Assembly: GCA_049999725.1 (NCBI GenBank)
Contig: JBNGIS010017799.1
Coordinates: 72,439 to 101,622 of the forward strand
Origin: Haplomitrium mnioides
Lineage: Eukaryota; Marchantiophyta; Haplomitriopsida; Calobryales
Length of the DNA: 29,184 nucleotides
Reading direction: 5' to 3'
Shown piece after piece: positions 8,932 through 20,125 of the stretch. How positions within the stretch are numbered: position 1 is the stretch's first letter; each line of letters opens with the position of its first letter. Under the pieces are notes generated by a model that was given only the letters and a program-made list of their open reading frames with translations, was not told where the DNA came from and made no database searches. The position numbers and the translations under genes are program-made.

Positions 8932-11722
8932 GTAGCTCAATAAATTTCATTTTTAAATCACGTTCTTCCCACGAGCTGCACACATTTTTCTTTCAAAAAT
9001 CTGTTCAAGAATCCCAATTCGCTTCTCTCTATACTCGATTATATTCAAATTTTAAGTTTTCTTCATATAACCATTTTATATAATATAAAATATATATTAT
9101 ATTCTTCCTTCAAGCTCATATACAGTGATCATTCACAGATTTGAAAATTTTCAGAAGAAGATCTCGGCCATTTTTTGACACTTCTACATTCGATTTGATG
9201 TAGAAGTGGGTTTGCCAAAGGATTGCGACCCTATCTGTGACGAGATTTTGAAGAAATTCATCCAAAATCGGATGAACAGATCAAATTCATTCATCTGAGA
9301 GAGAGCTCAATTTTTTCATCAGGCTGGTTCAATTCAAGATTCAGGAGTTATTCAATCAATCTAAATAGACAAGAGATCTATTGAAGAGGACTCAACGATT
9401 TTTATTTGGAGAAGACAAATTTGATTGAAGATTGCTGATTGATCAAGTCGAAAGATGAAGTGAAGTGGTAATTGATGCAAGATTGATCAAATTTGATGAA
9501 GACACATCAAATCTTACTGAATCGATCGAGCTGTGAAGAAACATTCAACGAAGGACTTTGAATGTCAAAAACGCAAGAAATCACATTTTCAACAATTCTT
9601 GACGAGCTAAGTTGAAAGTTTGAAGAGATTTCATCTGGTATTTTTTGAAGTTTTGACATTTGCGAGGTTGAATAAGTGAGATCACATTTTTTACGAAAGT
9701 TTGACCATTGGACACGAGTGCGGATTTTAAAACTTCGAACAGCTTGACATTTCAGATCTGTGGAGAAACAACAACCCATCAATGTTTTGACAAACTTTTC
9801 TCAAGTAATCTCAAAGTTCAAAAATTTCTATTCGAAGAAGAAGGAAAGTTCGAAAGGGCTTCCATTAGTGCATATTGGTGATATATCATCGTTTCAAAAG
9901 AGATATTAATATTTTATTGAAAGTTCAAAATGGATTTCGAGTGAAAGTCAAAAGTTCGAAGGAAAGAAGGGAAACTCAACGACAAAACTAAGACATATCA
10001 ACGTTTTGGTAAAAATCATAAAATATTAAAAGTTCAAAATTTCTACTTCAGTGTTTCAAGAAAATTCAAAAGAAGAGGAACTTCAATGGTTAAAGGGTGA
10101 TAAATCTCTATTTCAGTAAATTGCAAGGAGAGAAAAAGAGGATAATTTTATACAAAACTATTCTAGCTTGAAGGGGAAGCTGCCCCTTTTTGTTTTTTGG
10201 ACCTATCCCTAAGCACCACTTGTCGTCTACCGATTGGAGATGCTAGAGCCAAACCCGAGATGCAGGGAGTGAGGGGGTCTCTATTAAGTGACCATTGAAT
10301 GTTAGTTTGAGTGTGAGCTATATATACATGAATCAACTTTTTGGAGTTCACTTATGGGATTAAGTGCACATCCCTAGTGAAGCGACTTCTGCTAGGGTAA
10401 CGAGCCACATTTCCGAAGCTCAAGATTCATTCCTGAACCTATTAAGTCCTCCAAAGCAACATGATTTTTGCCAAGCCTGCACTAAGTTATTCCTAAAGCA
10501 CCACATTGCCACCGAACTTGTTTTAAGCACCAAACCTAATTTCTCTTCAGTGCGAGAACAACGATCATTCAATCAATCGGTTTGCATATTTTAAGTAACC
10601 ATATTGAAATTTGAAGATACAGATTTGATCGTATGCTCCAGGCGATTCTTTCAAGCTATATTTTGCTGCATGTGGTTGAGAAATCAAAATAAATTGAGTG
10701 CTATAGTTTCTGGTTTTGCATGTTACTCTTCATAACAAGATTGTTATGCTATCAGAGTGATTCTTTCCAAGTGAAAGTGATCAATTTCCATTCATAGGGG
10801 TTGGACTGTTGGAGATACATCTTGGTACACATCATATGTGAAGGGTGTCTACTTTTTCCAATCAATCCAGAAGTGTCCAAATCAACAATTCTGATGCCAA
10901 GACACCTGGTGTGAACAAATTGGAAACTAACATATATCCACGATAGTTTTCCTACCTTGTCATACCTATTGAAATTACATTTGGATAAATTTTCATATCA
11001 CTCAATTTTCACATTCTAAGACAACCATACTCTGTTTTTTATTTGACAGAAACTGGATATTAGAAAATCTGACAGTATTTGATTCAAATACATTCTTAAT
11101 TAACTTTGAACTTGCAACTATATTGTAAGCATAGCTAAATCTAAAAGTGTAAAAAGATTAGCTACTCCTATACCTATACTTCAGAGTTTAATTTCTACAA
11201 AGTATCAATGATTGTTATACTTGTAAGAGGAGACGCACCAATTGTCTCAATAATCTATTGAGATTTTGAGAAGATCACAACTAGTCCAGAGTGTTTCCTT
11301 ATCAGTATAGTGTATTCTCACACAACAAATTCAGAAATTCTCAAAAATATATACTTTCCAGAAGTGATTCAAGAATTCAGAAGGATCAGTTTGGACATTC
11401 AAGGATATTATATCAGCTTCTGCAGACTGTATCTAAAAATTGAGGCTACATCAACATATGGAATTTCATGAAGATATAAAAGATGCCTATTGCTATTATT
11501 TCCACCTGTTTTTTGAAATATTAGAAGATCAACAACTTGCCTGTAGCAAGCATAACATGGACTATACTTCACATATAACTTATGTTATACAAAACTTCTT
11601 TATCTATTGTTTCCAGAGTTGCAAAGAGTCTAACATTTTGGATTTTCTGCATTTTGATAAATCTGTCATTTATCTTCAAACCCTCAGAACTCTTTTGCAT
11701 CCTAAAAATAGAAAATATAAAC
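8932..11722 (+). other. AT-rich copia leader, no gene seen
   Basis: This is a stretch of about 2.8 kb without a convincing gene. It has short inverted repeats (9180-9207 and 9257-9276) and near-repeats of AAAGTTCAAAATTTCTA (about 9813 and 10028). There is a TATATATA at about 10319-10326 and a second PBS-like TGCTATCAGAGTG near 10748. The leader is unusually long for a copia element, so it may hide another old insertion. The 76-codon frame at 10364-10594 has no recognised motif. Confidence 0.45.
9180..9207 (+). repeat. 10-bp perfect inverted repeat in copia leader
   Basis: ACTTCTACAT (9180-9189) and ATGTAGAAGT (9198-9207) are exact reverse complements separated by 8 bases. A second, 7-bp pair (TTCATCC at 9257-9263 and GGATGAA at 9270-9276) lies 50 bases on. 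Both could fold in the leader RNA. Confidence 0.6.
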
Positions 11723-12622
11723 TTTAAACAATGGACCATTGAAGTAGACAACTATCTCTCTTGGTCACTGGATGCAGCAGCCCATTTGATTTCTAAGAGA
11801 TTGGAGACCACAATCCTGATAGATAAGGACATAACATTACAATAGAAAGCCCAACCCTTGGTCTTCTTGAGGCACCATCTCTCTGATTCTCTCAAAACTT
11901 AGTATCTAAATGAGAGTAATCCCACAATTCTATGGGATAAGTTGAAAGAAAGATTTGACCACAGAAAAAAAATCCATCTACCTAAAGCAAGGCATGATTG
12001 GGTCAATCTAAAGAGTTTAAGATTTTTCTTCCATTTCCAAATATTACAATGAATTGTTTAGAATAACATCTCAGGTTACATTATGTGGACATTCAGTTTC
12101 TCAAGAGGAAATTTTTGAGAAAAAATTATTTGTGTTTCACACACCCAACATGATTCTGTCTACACAGTACAGAAACATGAATTTCTCTACTTGTTCTGAA
12201 CTTATAGCCTATTTATTGTTGGTAGAGAAACACCATGATTTACTAATGAAAGACCCCCACGTACCCTACCTCAAAATCCTACACCTTAAGCTCATTATTC
12301 CAAGCCTACAAACAACATAGGTATATCTAGAACAAGGGCTAGATATGGTTCCTTCAAATAGAATTCTCAAAGGGGTAAAGCTTCTATGAATGGCAGTAAT
12401 CAGCAATTCAGTGGTAGAGGAAGGGGAAGGGGCAACTCTACACATTTCTATCAAAGAGGAAGAAGAGGAGGCAAGAATACATACAACAACAAAATCCAAC
12501 CATCCTACAGTAATACAAGAGAACTGATTGTTTGCAATAGATGTGGAACCATCGGGTATACTACTAAAGTTTGCAGAATCCCAACTCATCTGGTTGCACT
12601 TTATGCTAAAGACAAAAGTTAA
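11723..12622 (+). pseudogene. gag: copia gag with zinc knuckle (broken)
   Basis: The translation carries the plant copia Gag pattern: a YLSWSLDA block near the start, then LWDKLKERFDH, LPKARHDW, an FRITSQVTLCG block and SELIAYLLLVEKHHDLLMK. A Gly/Arg-rich segment (GRGRGRG, RGRRGG) at 12410-12475 precedes a knuckle CNRCGTIGYTTKVC (about 12534-12575), in which Tyr replaces the usual His. Stops lie at 11843-11845 and 11900-11902. Frameshifts fall at about 12020-12054 and between 12320 and 12386. The true start codon is not identified. The protein would form the particle and bind element RNA. Confidence 0.8.
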
Positions 12623-12751
12623 AAAGCTGCAATAGAGAATCATGAGGTCTTTATGGAATAGGTCCGCCTTAGCGATTATGTCAATAAGAAAGAGGATATG
12701 AATATACCAGAAATGAATATAATTTAGTGTACAAATTCTACACTTCCTCTT

Positions 12752-12888
12752 GATGACATCCATACCTGTATTATAGATAGTGGCAATACTCATACTATTT
12801 TAAAATGCAAGTCTTATTTTACCAAGCTCATGCCCTCACACCTAAAGGTGACCACTATAATGGGCAAGAATCATACTGAAGAAGAAAA
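12752..12888 (+). pseudogene. pol: copia aspartic protease fragment
   Basis: CIIDSGNTHTI includes an Asp-Ser-Gly (Asp codon 12776-12778), the retropepsin active-site triad. Some 20 residues on, the sequence reads HLKVTTIMG, consistent with the protease fold that follows. It shares the frame of the gag C-terminus, but with stops between the two, including TAG at 12659-12661. A frameshift near 12885 separates it from the integrase frame. Confidence 0.65.
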
Positions 12889-14029
12889 ATGACCAAGAAC
12901 TACCAGATTTCCACAATAGACTGTCATACATATAGATCATCCATATATGCTCCAAGTGCAACTAGAAACCAAATAAGCTTTTATGATATACGAGAAAATG
13001 GGTATCACATACATACCAACACGTGTAAAAATCAGGAAGTGTTGCATTTATTGAAGCACACTTGTGAAGGATCTGAAATAAAAGAAACACTTTTTGCATA
13101 CCCTCTTGGTTTTTATATTATGCAAATACAAAACTCTCATAATCATGTAAAAGCAATCGATCATACTATTTTATGGCATAATTGCTTAGGACATCTGGGC
13201 ACTACAATGTTTCATAACATTCAGATAGTGACCCGATCCATTCCTCAAAGCATAAAGCCATGTATGATCAAAAGACCATGTATTCATTGTTCTCAAGGCA
13301 AACTGACCTTACATCTTGCGATTTCCAAGACAATTCTGAAAATTCCAAAGTTCCTTGAGAGAATACACGCAGTTGTTTGTGGTCCTATTGACCCACCTAG
13401 TGGACCCTTTCGGTACTTCTTGGTGATAATTTGTGTTTTTAAAAAATGGTCACAAATGTTATTACTATCTACTCGTAATCTTGTCTTCCCGATGATATTG
13501 GCATACATTTTGAAATTGAAAGCTTAATTTTCAGAAAGTCCAATAAAAGTCCTACGAGTTGACAATGTAAGGGAGTTTACAACCAAAAATTTTGATGACT
13601 TTTGCAGGACCATGGGTATAGATACGCAATACTCTATGGCACATGTCCATTTAAAAAATAGAATAACTGAAAGAGTTATATACAACATTCAAATGATTGC
13701 TAGGCTTATGTTAATGTAGACCAATTTATGGTTTCTACACGAGGCCATACAGTACTACATGCTATATCATTATTAAAATATTGACCATCAATTTTAATTC
13801 ATTATCACCTCACCAACTTACCTATGGTAATATGCGAGACTTATCCCATTTGCGAGTTTTCAGTTGTCAAATCTTAATTCCAATTATGGGACCAAAAAAC
13901 ACTATGATGAGATCTTAGAGGCAAAAAGCCATTCATGTGGGATATGACTCATCATCTATTATACGCTATCTGGAACCATCTATAGCTGATGTGTTTTAAG
14001 CTAGATTAGCTGATTTCCATTTCTATGAG
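12889..14029 (+). pseudogene. pol: copia integrase, truncated by element A
   Basis: A GAG-pre-integrase zinc site is visible: LWHNCLGHLG, then CIHCSQGK, giving H-x4-H and C-x2-C. The catalytic core follows with CGPIDPPSGPFRYF, then VLRVDNVREF (second Asp present) and an ITERV segment (third acidic residue present). The first Asp, normally a few residues before CGPI, is replaced (HAVVCGPI). TAA at 13525-13527 interrupts the frame, and more stops and shifts follow. Near the end, SIIRYLEPS and LADFHFYE show the region between the core and RT, which stops at 14029 exactly where the minus-strand LTR begins. Integrase would insert element cDNA into chromosomes. Confidence 0.82.
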
Positions 14030-14869
14030 TGTCACCCCTTCCCTCCTCTCTTAACACCTGGTTGAGGCTTATTTTAGACAAAAAGGTGACAAAGAGTAAA
14101 AAGGGTCTTTAATGAGACAACCTCGACACCTTTGTTAGTGAATTCAGGTCTTAACGATCCTGAACTTCTCACCTGTCCTTCCCACACTACTCTCACAATC
14201 ACCAAACCCAAGTCAGACATGTCTTCTTCCTCACCACAAACAGAGCAAACACAATTCAACTGATTCTGGAGTACATCCACACTGTGCTTGATGTAACACT
14301 TGTTTGCAGATATTCAATGTCACCCTCTATGAACATGAGTGTATGCAATTGTCACACATGGATGATCTTACAGCCTTCCTCTACAGGCTATATCCTAACA
14401 TCTCCAATACTAAACACTCTACCAAGCACTCAATTATCAGCAAGTCTAACTACTCGAGCACCTACAACATAGCTATCTAACTTATTCTCTCCACAAGATG
14501 GACAACACAACCCAACATCTAAATCTAATAAAATGGCCTTTCTAACTGTGTACAAAACTATCTTCTTCTCTTTCCACTCTCCTAACATCACTTTGAAAAC
14601 ATAATCCAACAGAAACATCACTCTCTCTACTACTCTATCTCCACTCACCCACCATGTCCAGATAGTTTTTTAACTTCCCTCGCGAGAAGCCTTGCTTTTG
14701 CTTCCTCGGGCTAGGAAGAGGTCTTGTTTAACTTCCTCCTCAAGAAGACAATTCTCTTAGCTATTGGCTAACCCACTCCACCCGAGAATTGGCTGGATCT
14801 TCCCTGCACTGCACAGGCACTAACATGGCCACTCCTCTCCCTTCTCCACAAGATTATAGCTCCAGCAGC
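14030..14869 (-). repeat. 3' LTR of element A, distal part (LTR 3' end)
   Basis: It begins TGTCACCCC on the plus strand, the reverse complement of an LTR ending GGGGTGACA. The reverse complement of 14640-14869 aligns well with the LTR stretch at about 17210-17400, including TTCTCGCGAGGGAAGTT. Bases 14030-14640 align only weakly, so that part rests mainly on the end motif. No gene is seen. The open frames at 14074-14280 and 14430-14648 are not supported. Confidence 0.75.
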
Positions 14870-15430
14870 TGTCAGCCGGTGCTTTGGAGCACTCAAGCAA
14901 AATGCAAGAAATCAGAAGCATCAGCGACACAAAAAGCCTTGGAAAGTGTGAGGGCCTCTCAGGAGCCACGAAGTTCCCTTCAAACAGCTACTAAGAGCAG
15001 GGCGTATGAGTCATGGGAGGGAAACAGGATCATGGCGGAAGAGAGGAGGAAGGAACCAGGGTCGCCAGCTAGAGGAGGGAGCACCTTCCAAAATTCGAAG
15101 CAGGCCAACGAGAATTCGTGGGCCTCAAGAGGGTGTGGGGATCGGAGCCTAGGGAGAAGGAAGAGAGCAGCCACCTATGGCGAAGCCATCGCAGGAGGGA
15201 GAGGAATGGATCCACAACGACGAAACCCGAAGGCACTCCGAAGAAAGGCAGATCACGGGGGTCTTGCAGCGGCCACAAATCGGGAAGCAAGGTTCAAGGA
15301 GAGAAATGAGAAGGTAAGATCGTCACGAGGGCGAGCAAGGCCAAGGAAGAGGGACGCCTCGATCCCGCAAGCAAGAGCGCACCCTGCAAGGTCTGATCGA
15401 TTCCTTCCATTTGAGTCCACGAATCCGGGC

Positions 15431-15520
15431 GGAAAGGTGGAGTCCCTGGAAGGCCCTGCGAGAGCCCACGGAAACGTGGCGTCTCTAGAGCACTTCGCGG
15501 GATTCCACGGACGACGTGGC
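15431..15520 (+). repeat. ~39-bp array with ACGTGG/GGTGG, solo LTR
   Basis: GGTGG at 15436, CGTGG at 15475 and CGTGG at 15515 are spaced 39 and 40 bases apart, matching the array in B's LTR. The central unit GGAAACGTGGCGTCTCTAGAG is nearly identical to B's unit at about 6321. Confidence 0.65.
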
Positions 15521-16163
15521 GGCACCAGGAAGCCCGCGAATCTGCGGACAGACGCCTCACTAAGTGGGGAGCCCGCTTATCAGGGTTCCAAAGCGTCTTA
15601 CGATGTGGAGAGCCCGGTTAAGAGGGATCCGTGAGGAATCCAACAGGGCAGCCAAGGAAGAGGGCCCGAAGCAGCGACATATCGAGGGTCTGGCCGAAGG
15701 AGAGCGGAAGGGTGCCGGAAGGGTGATCTATCGGAGATCCGAGAAGGGGAGCTCCGAGGAAGCGAAGAGGGTGATCCATCACCAAACCGACCAACGAGGA
15801 GAAGGCTGAGCCGGAAAGGGGATTTAACGCAGGTCCGACCGACGGAGGAGTCTGCAGGCGCTGAAAGGGTGATTTAACGTAGCTTTGGTATGACCAAGGG
15901 CGAAAGTTCAACGGGTCCAACCGCAGCATCTGAAAGTTCGACAGAGGGACAAAGGGCCTTGCGGTTCCTATATCGAGCTTGTGGGGAAGATAACGAAGGT
16001 AGCCTTAGGCGCACGTACGGTTCTTATCTCGAGGGAAGGACGAAACAGCGACAACTGGTACAAGTTCTTACTCGGCAGGCGCAGGGAGTCCGTTGCGGGC
16101 CGCGGATAACGTGGACCAATGAGAGGGTTCCGTGGGTCAACCTCGGAAGGAGATCAGTCGACG

Positions 16164-16196
16164 GTCCGCCTACCCCTATGCGGGGCGGCGTCGGAC
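16164..16196 (+). repeat. 33-base GC-rich inverted repeat, solo LTR copy 1
   Basis: GTCCG and CGGAC form the outer pair, and CCCC and GGGG the inner pair around a TATGC loop. ACGTGG follows after 15 bases (16212). Confidence 0.75.
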
Positions 16197-16326
16197 TGTG
16201 GCCTTTGGACGACGTGGCGACTCCAGGGGCCTCGCAGTAGCTCACGGGACATGTGGCAGCAGGAGAAAGTCTCATCAAACCTCGGGCAAAGAGCTGGTCA
16301 ATCACGGAGGGAGAGTATGCGTGACG

Positions 16327-16359
16327 GTCAGCCTACCCCCTTGCGGGGCGGCGGCGGAC
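16327..16359 (+). repeat. 33-base GC-rich inverted repeat, solo LTR copy 2
   Basis: This is a second copy 163 bases after the first, with the same length and a CCCCC/GGGG core. ACGTGG follows after 16 bases (16376). Confidence 0.72.
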
Positions 16360-18746
16360 GTCGGTGCAGCGGGTGACGTGGTGCGAGGAGGTTGACTTGG
16401 GCTCTGCGGGGGGTTATTTGGAGATTTCGTGGACTGGGTTCCGCGGTGTGCTTCGGAATTCGATTCCAAAGAGTCCTTTGGACTCAGCTGCGGGAATCTA
16501 CGGAATCTCATCCGCAAGATTCCTCGGACTCCCCGTCGATATGACCGTTGTACTTTCATCATCACGGGACACGCGACGTGCGCCTCTTCTTCGTTGTCAT
16601 AGGATTAACTGGCGAGCGCCGCGCGTCATCACCTCCCAGCTCTAGGGAGCTAACGGGATTAACGACCTTTCTTGGATCGGGCTCGCGAGTTCAGCGCTCG
16701 CAAGGGGAGTATACATCGGTTGACATCGAATTCTTCAAGGTTGATGCACGGGCAAGCTCAGGGCGCAAGGCGACTGCACGCTAAGGGGAATCGCAACGAA
16801 GGCGGGCTGGAATGAGAATTCCTTGACAAGATCCCGTGAAGCAGAGGTACTCGCTCAAGAGGAACCGGGGGATTTAGAGGATGACTAGGGGGAGACCCAG
16901 GCGACCTCATCCTCGCAGGCGGACCAGGGCGGAGGGTGACTGATACAGGGTTTCAATTGGATTCAGGCCGGCTATGACTTCGGGAGAGGCCACTTAGGGA
17001 GTACTGGGGGTCGTCTCTGCATTTTCTGTGTAGGAGCATCACGATCTGAGGCCAAGGAAATCGCAACGAGGGGCGGCTATGGTGGGAGTTCCAGTTATGA
17101 CTTTGGGAGAGGCCGCCAAGTGAGGAGCTTGGGGTTGTCTCTGCCATTCCTTGTGCGCAGGTATTCTTCAGGTGTTCGGAGTACACTCTGGTGTAATTCT
17201 TCAAGTGGAGCTGAGAGGGGGGGGCTGCGTTAGTGCCCGCGCACTGCGTAGTAAGACTCGTCGAGGCTCGAGGTGGAGTGGGCTACTTGCAGCTGGAAAA
17301 GCTGTCTTCCAGAGGTGGAAGTAAAAGAAGCTCTCTTCCTAGCCTGAGGAAGTAAAAGCAGGGCTTCTCGCGAGGGAAGTTGAAAAACTATCTGGAGAGG
17401 AGGGTGTGTGGGTTGCTGGGCTGCAGTTGTAAGGCAACGGGACTCATAAGGGAAGTATTAAATTGTAGAAATCCAGAGGGCCTTCAAGGACTCTGTTCTC
17501 TCTTGCACATAGTGTGTAAATTGTTTGTTTATATTTGTATAGTTAGAATTCCTTTCTGCATTGTGTTGTTGGTTCATTAGATTAGGAAACACAGATCAGC
17601 TGAGCAGACCCTAAGAACAACCTTGAATGGGGAGTCCAATCCCTTGACACAAGTGTGGCATCCTGGGGGTAAATGCTCTCTATTCCTGATCCTTTTGCAT
17701 AGTTAGAAATTAGATCACATTAAGATAACTACTAGGAGAATCTGTTTTCAGTTCTGAGACAACCCTGAGAGGGGGAGTCCAGACCTTGTTGTATTGTTAA
17801 GTGGTGCAGGTCACCAGCACCTATTCTGCCCCACACATATAAGGTGGCAAGGTTCCAAGGTTGGACCTTTGGAATATATGGAAGAATTACACGAATGTTG
17901 GGTGTTATGAATGTGGACTGGTCATGAATGAATGAGTTGAGTGCAAACACAAGAAGAGTGAGTGGTGAACACCAGGTCTGTAAGGAAGGGGAAAGTCCTT
18001 AAGGCCTGAAATCGATAACTAGTAAGGGGCCATCTCAGAAAAGAACCTGAAAGCCCGAAACCTGTCCTCCCCTGCAGTCAAAACAGGGTCTGAAAAGGTT
18101 AAGGCCCGAAACAATGGAGCGACAGCAGCAATCTCCAAATGCCTCGGGGACTGATCTCCTACACAAACCAAAGCAAAGGCGATACCAAGACCCCCTCTTG
18201 GCTGTCCCTTTCGAAATACAGACCGGAAGAATTTTCTTCTCCTCTAATTGTTGGTCCACCTCCAAATGTCAGATCTACCTTCAAATGTGAGTCCACTTGA
18301 GTAGTTTGAGCCTCTTGAGCCTCTTGCTCAACAATTCTCAGCACCTCCTCAGTCCACCTCCACCCTATGATGACTATCCTTCACGAGTACACCCAATTCT
18401 CAGAGATCTTACCAAAATTCTCTCCTCTGTATCTCGCTGCTCTTCCTACACAAAACTATCGGTCCTTCCAACAACAAATTGAGGACCCCTTTACCCCCTC
18501 GTGCGAATTATACCTTTTGCTTTTCACCCACCTTGCAATTTGGATTGTTGCTGGCTTGAGATGCTGGTCAGTGGAAATTTAGCGTAGATTCGTAAGGGAT
18601 TGGCGCAGACTATAGAATGCAACTTTCGGCGCAGAGTCGATGTGAATTCCAAGCGATCGGGTAAATTCTACAAGGCGACAAAGCTCGATGCAGATCTAAT
18701 GTGAATTCTGACGTTCATTCTGAAATGGCTCATTGATCCTCGAAGC

Positions 18747-19041
18747 ACCACGTTTCCGCAGGTCCGGGGACACTTCGAAGAAGCCCACGGGCTCTCTCAT
18801 AGCGCCACGTTTCCGCTGAGATCCAATATTCCCAAGGAATCTGTAAGATTCTCACTGATGCTCGAAATCCCGTATGAGCGCCACGTTTCCACGGTGGCCA
18901 AGATACCCGTTGAATCTCAAAGATTCCCGTTGATTCCCAATTCCCGCAGAGGTGCCACGTAATCCGCAGAAGCCAAGATACATGCGGAATCTCAAAGATT
19001 CCCGTTAATGCCCAGTTCCCGCATGAGCGCCACGTTTCCGT
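18747..19041 (-). repeat. ~75-bp tandem repeats with ACGTGGC, LTR of element A
   Basis: On the plus strand, GCCACG occurs at 18804, 18880, 18954 and 19029 (spacings 76, 74 and 75), with a weaker CACCACG unit at 18747. Between them, TCTCAAAGATTCCCGTT recurs. On the element's sense strand each unit reads GGAAACGTGGCGC, as in the plus-strand LTRs. Confidence 0.8.
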
Positions 19042-19050
19042 TGTGGCGCC

Positions 19051-19083
19051 GTTCGACGCCGCCCCGCAGAGGGGTAGGTGGAC
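19051..19083 (-). repeat. 33-base GC-rich inverted repeat, element A LTR copy
   Basis: On the minus strand this has the same 33-base layout (GTCCACC...CCCC...GGGGCGGCG). ACGTGG lies 15 bases downstream on that strand (19030-19035). Confidence 0.7.
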
Positions 19084-20025
19084 CGTCGTGCTGACTATCC
19101 GTTGACCCGCTGACTTCTTCACTGCCACATCATCTGCAAGTTGTTGACCCTCTGTATAAGAACTATGGAGACTTCCATTTTTTCCCCGTTGGATTGGTGA
19201 TGGATCCTCTTTTTAGCACCACTTCTTCTTTTGTCAGATTTGCGCTAGATCACCTTTTTGGCAATTTTGGTTCTCCCAAGGTCGGATCTAAGATTTGTCA
19301 TCATTTCGATAGCTCCCTTCTCGTTTCTTCTTTGTCAAACCTACGATAGATCACCATTTCCGCGCCGCTTTCTTCTCATGGTCTGTTGATATATTGCTAT
19401 TTCAGCATGTGTCTTTCTTCCTATATCGGAGCTGCTCTCTATCCTTGTTTTGGCAACCCTTGTTAGCCCACTTCGGAACCCTGTTAAGTGGACTCTCCAC
19501 TTAGGGAGGTCAATCGGAACCATATTAACTGGGGTTCCCCACAACGGAAGGCAGATCCAATCTCCCTTAAGTGGGCTTTGCCTTCAATTTATCGCCCTTT
19601 CGGCTCTATGTTCTCTTTCCGGTCAGATCTTCGATTTATCCCTGTTTTGATACTTGGTTCTCTTTTTGGGCTGGACTGTCGATAAGTCACATTTTTAGCC
19701 TCTACGTTCTTCCTCTGCCGAATCATTGATATGTCTTCATTTTGGCACCCTCATTTTTCTCTCAATCGGTTCTTCGTCATATCCCTATTTCGGCACCTTC
19801 TGCCCTTTCTATCCAGACCGTCGATATGTGACTGTTTTGGCACCTTGTTCTTCAAGTGAAACCTCATCTTATCTTCATTTCAGCATCCTCCCTTGATATA
19901 GGAACCATGAGAGGCTCCTTCTCTTCACTAAGGTATCGAAATGTTCTATGTAAGAACATTGAAGAAGGTTTTTTTACCTGACTTGTAGAAAAGTTTGATG
20001 TAAGAACTCATTACCCCGCAGATCT

Positions 20026-20125
20026 NNNNNNNNNNNNNNNNNNNNNNNNNNNNNNNNNNNNNNNNNNNNNNNNNNNNNNNNNNNNNNNNNNNNNNNNNNN
20101 NNNNNNNNNNNNNNNNNNNNNNNNN
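20026..20125. other. Assembly gap (100 N)
   Basis: Exactly 100 undetermined bases, the usual placeholder for a gap of unknown length. The flanks read GCAGATCT before and CAGATCATC after, sharing CAGATC. Confidence 0.99.

Larger units (their letters stand above)
8233..14029 (+). mobile_element. Ty1/copia element, 5' portion, heavily decayed
   Basis: An AT-rich segment carries a probable LTR end and PBS, then gag, protease and integrase in that order. Integrase directly after protease and ahead of any RT is the copia arrangement. There is no RT or RNase H: pol ends abruptly at 14029, where the LTR of minus-strand element A starts with TGTCA. Multiple stops and at least three frameshifts make it a dead copy. 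Base composition (AT-rich) differs sharply from the flanking GC-rich gypsy LTRs. Its left junction interrupts B's 3' LTR. Confidence 0.8.
14870..18124 (+). repeat. Solo LTR, complete, with perfect 5-bp target duplication
   Basis: It starts TGTCAGCCGG and ends GAGCGACA. It is flanked by GCAGC on both sides (14865-14869 and 18125-18129), the 5-bp duplication expected of gypsy integration. No PBS follows and no polypurine tract precedes it. It therefore most likely arose by recombination between the two LTRs of a full element. It is homologous to 27517-29184 over its first 1.6 kb. It is homologous to B's LTR in parts (about 15430-16240 and 16830-18124), while its middle differs. It sits inside A's 3' LTR in the opposite orientation. 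Open frames in it are discussed under findings. Confidence 0.92.

Noticed and set aside
12266-12793. 175-codon minus-strand open frame
   Set aside because: It is opposite the copia gag zinc knuckle and protease, which are clearly coded on the plus strand.
14870-18124. Considered as the 3' LTR of a plus-strand element
   Set aside because: Identical 5-bp flanks on both sides and the lack of a polypurine tract before it show a solo LTR.
18747-19041. Regular repeats considered as a CRISPR array or centromere satellite
   Set aside because: There are only 4-5 units. The spacing sequence is itself repeated, the units lie inside an LTR, and the genome is eukaryotic.
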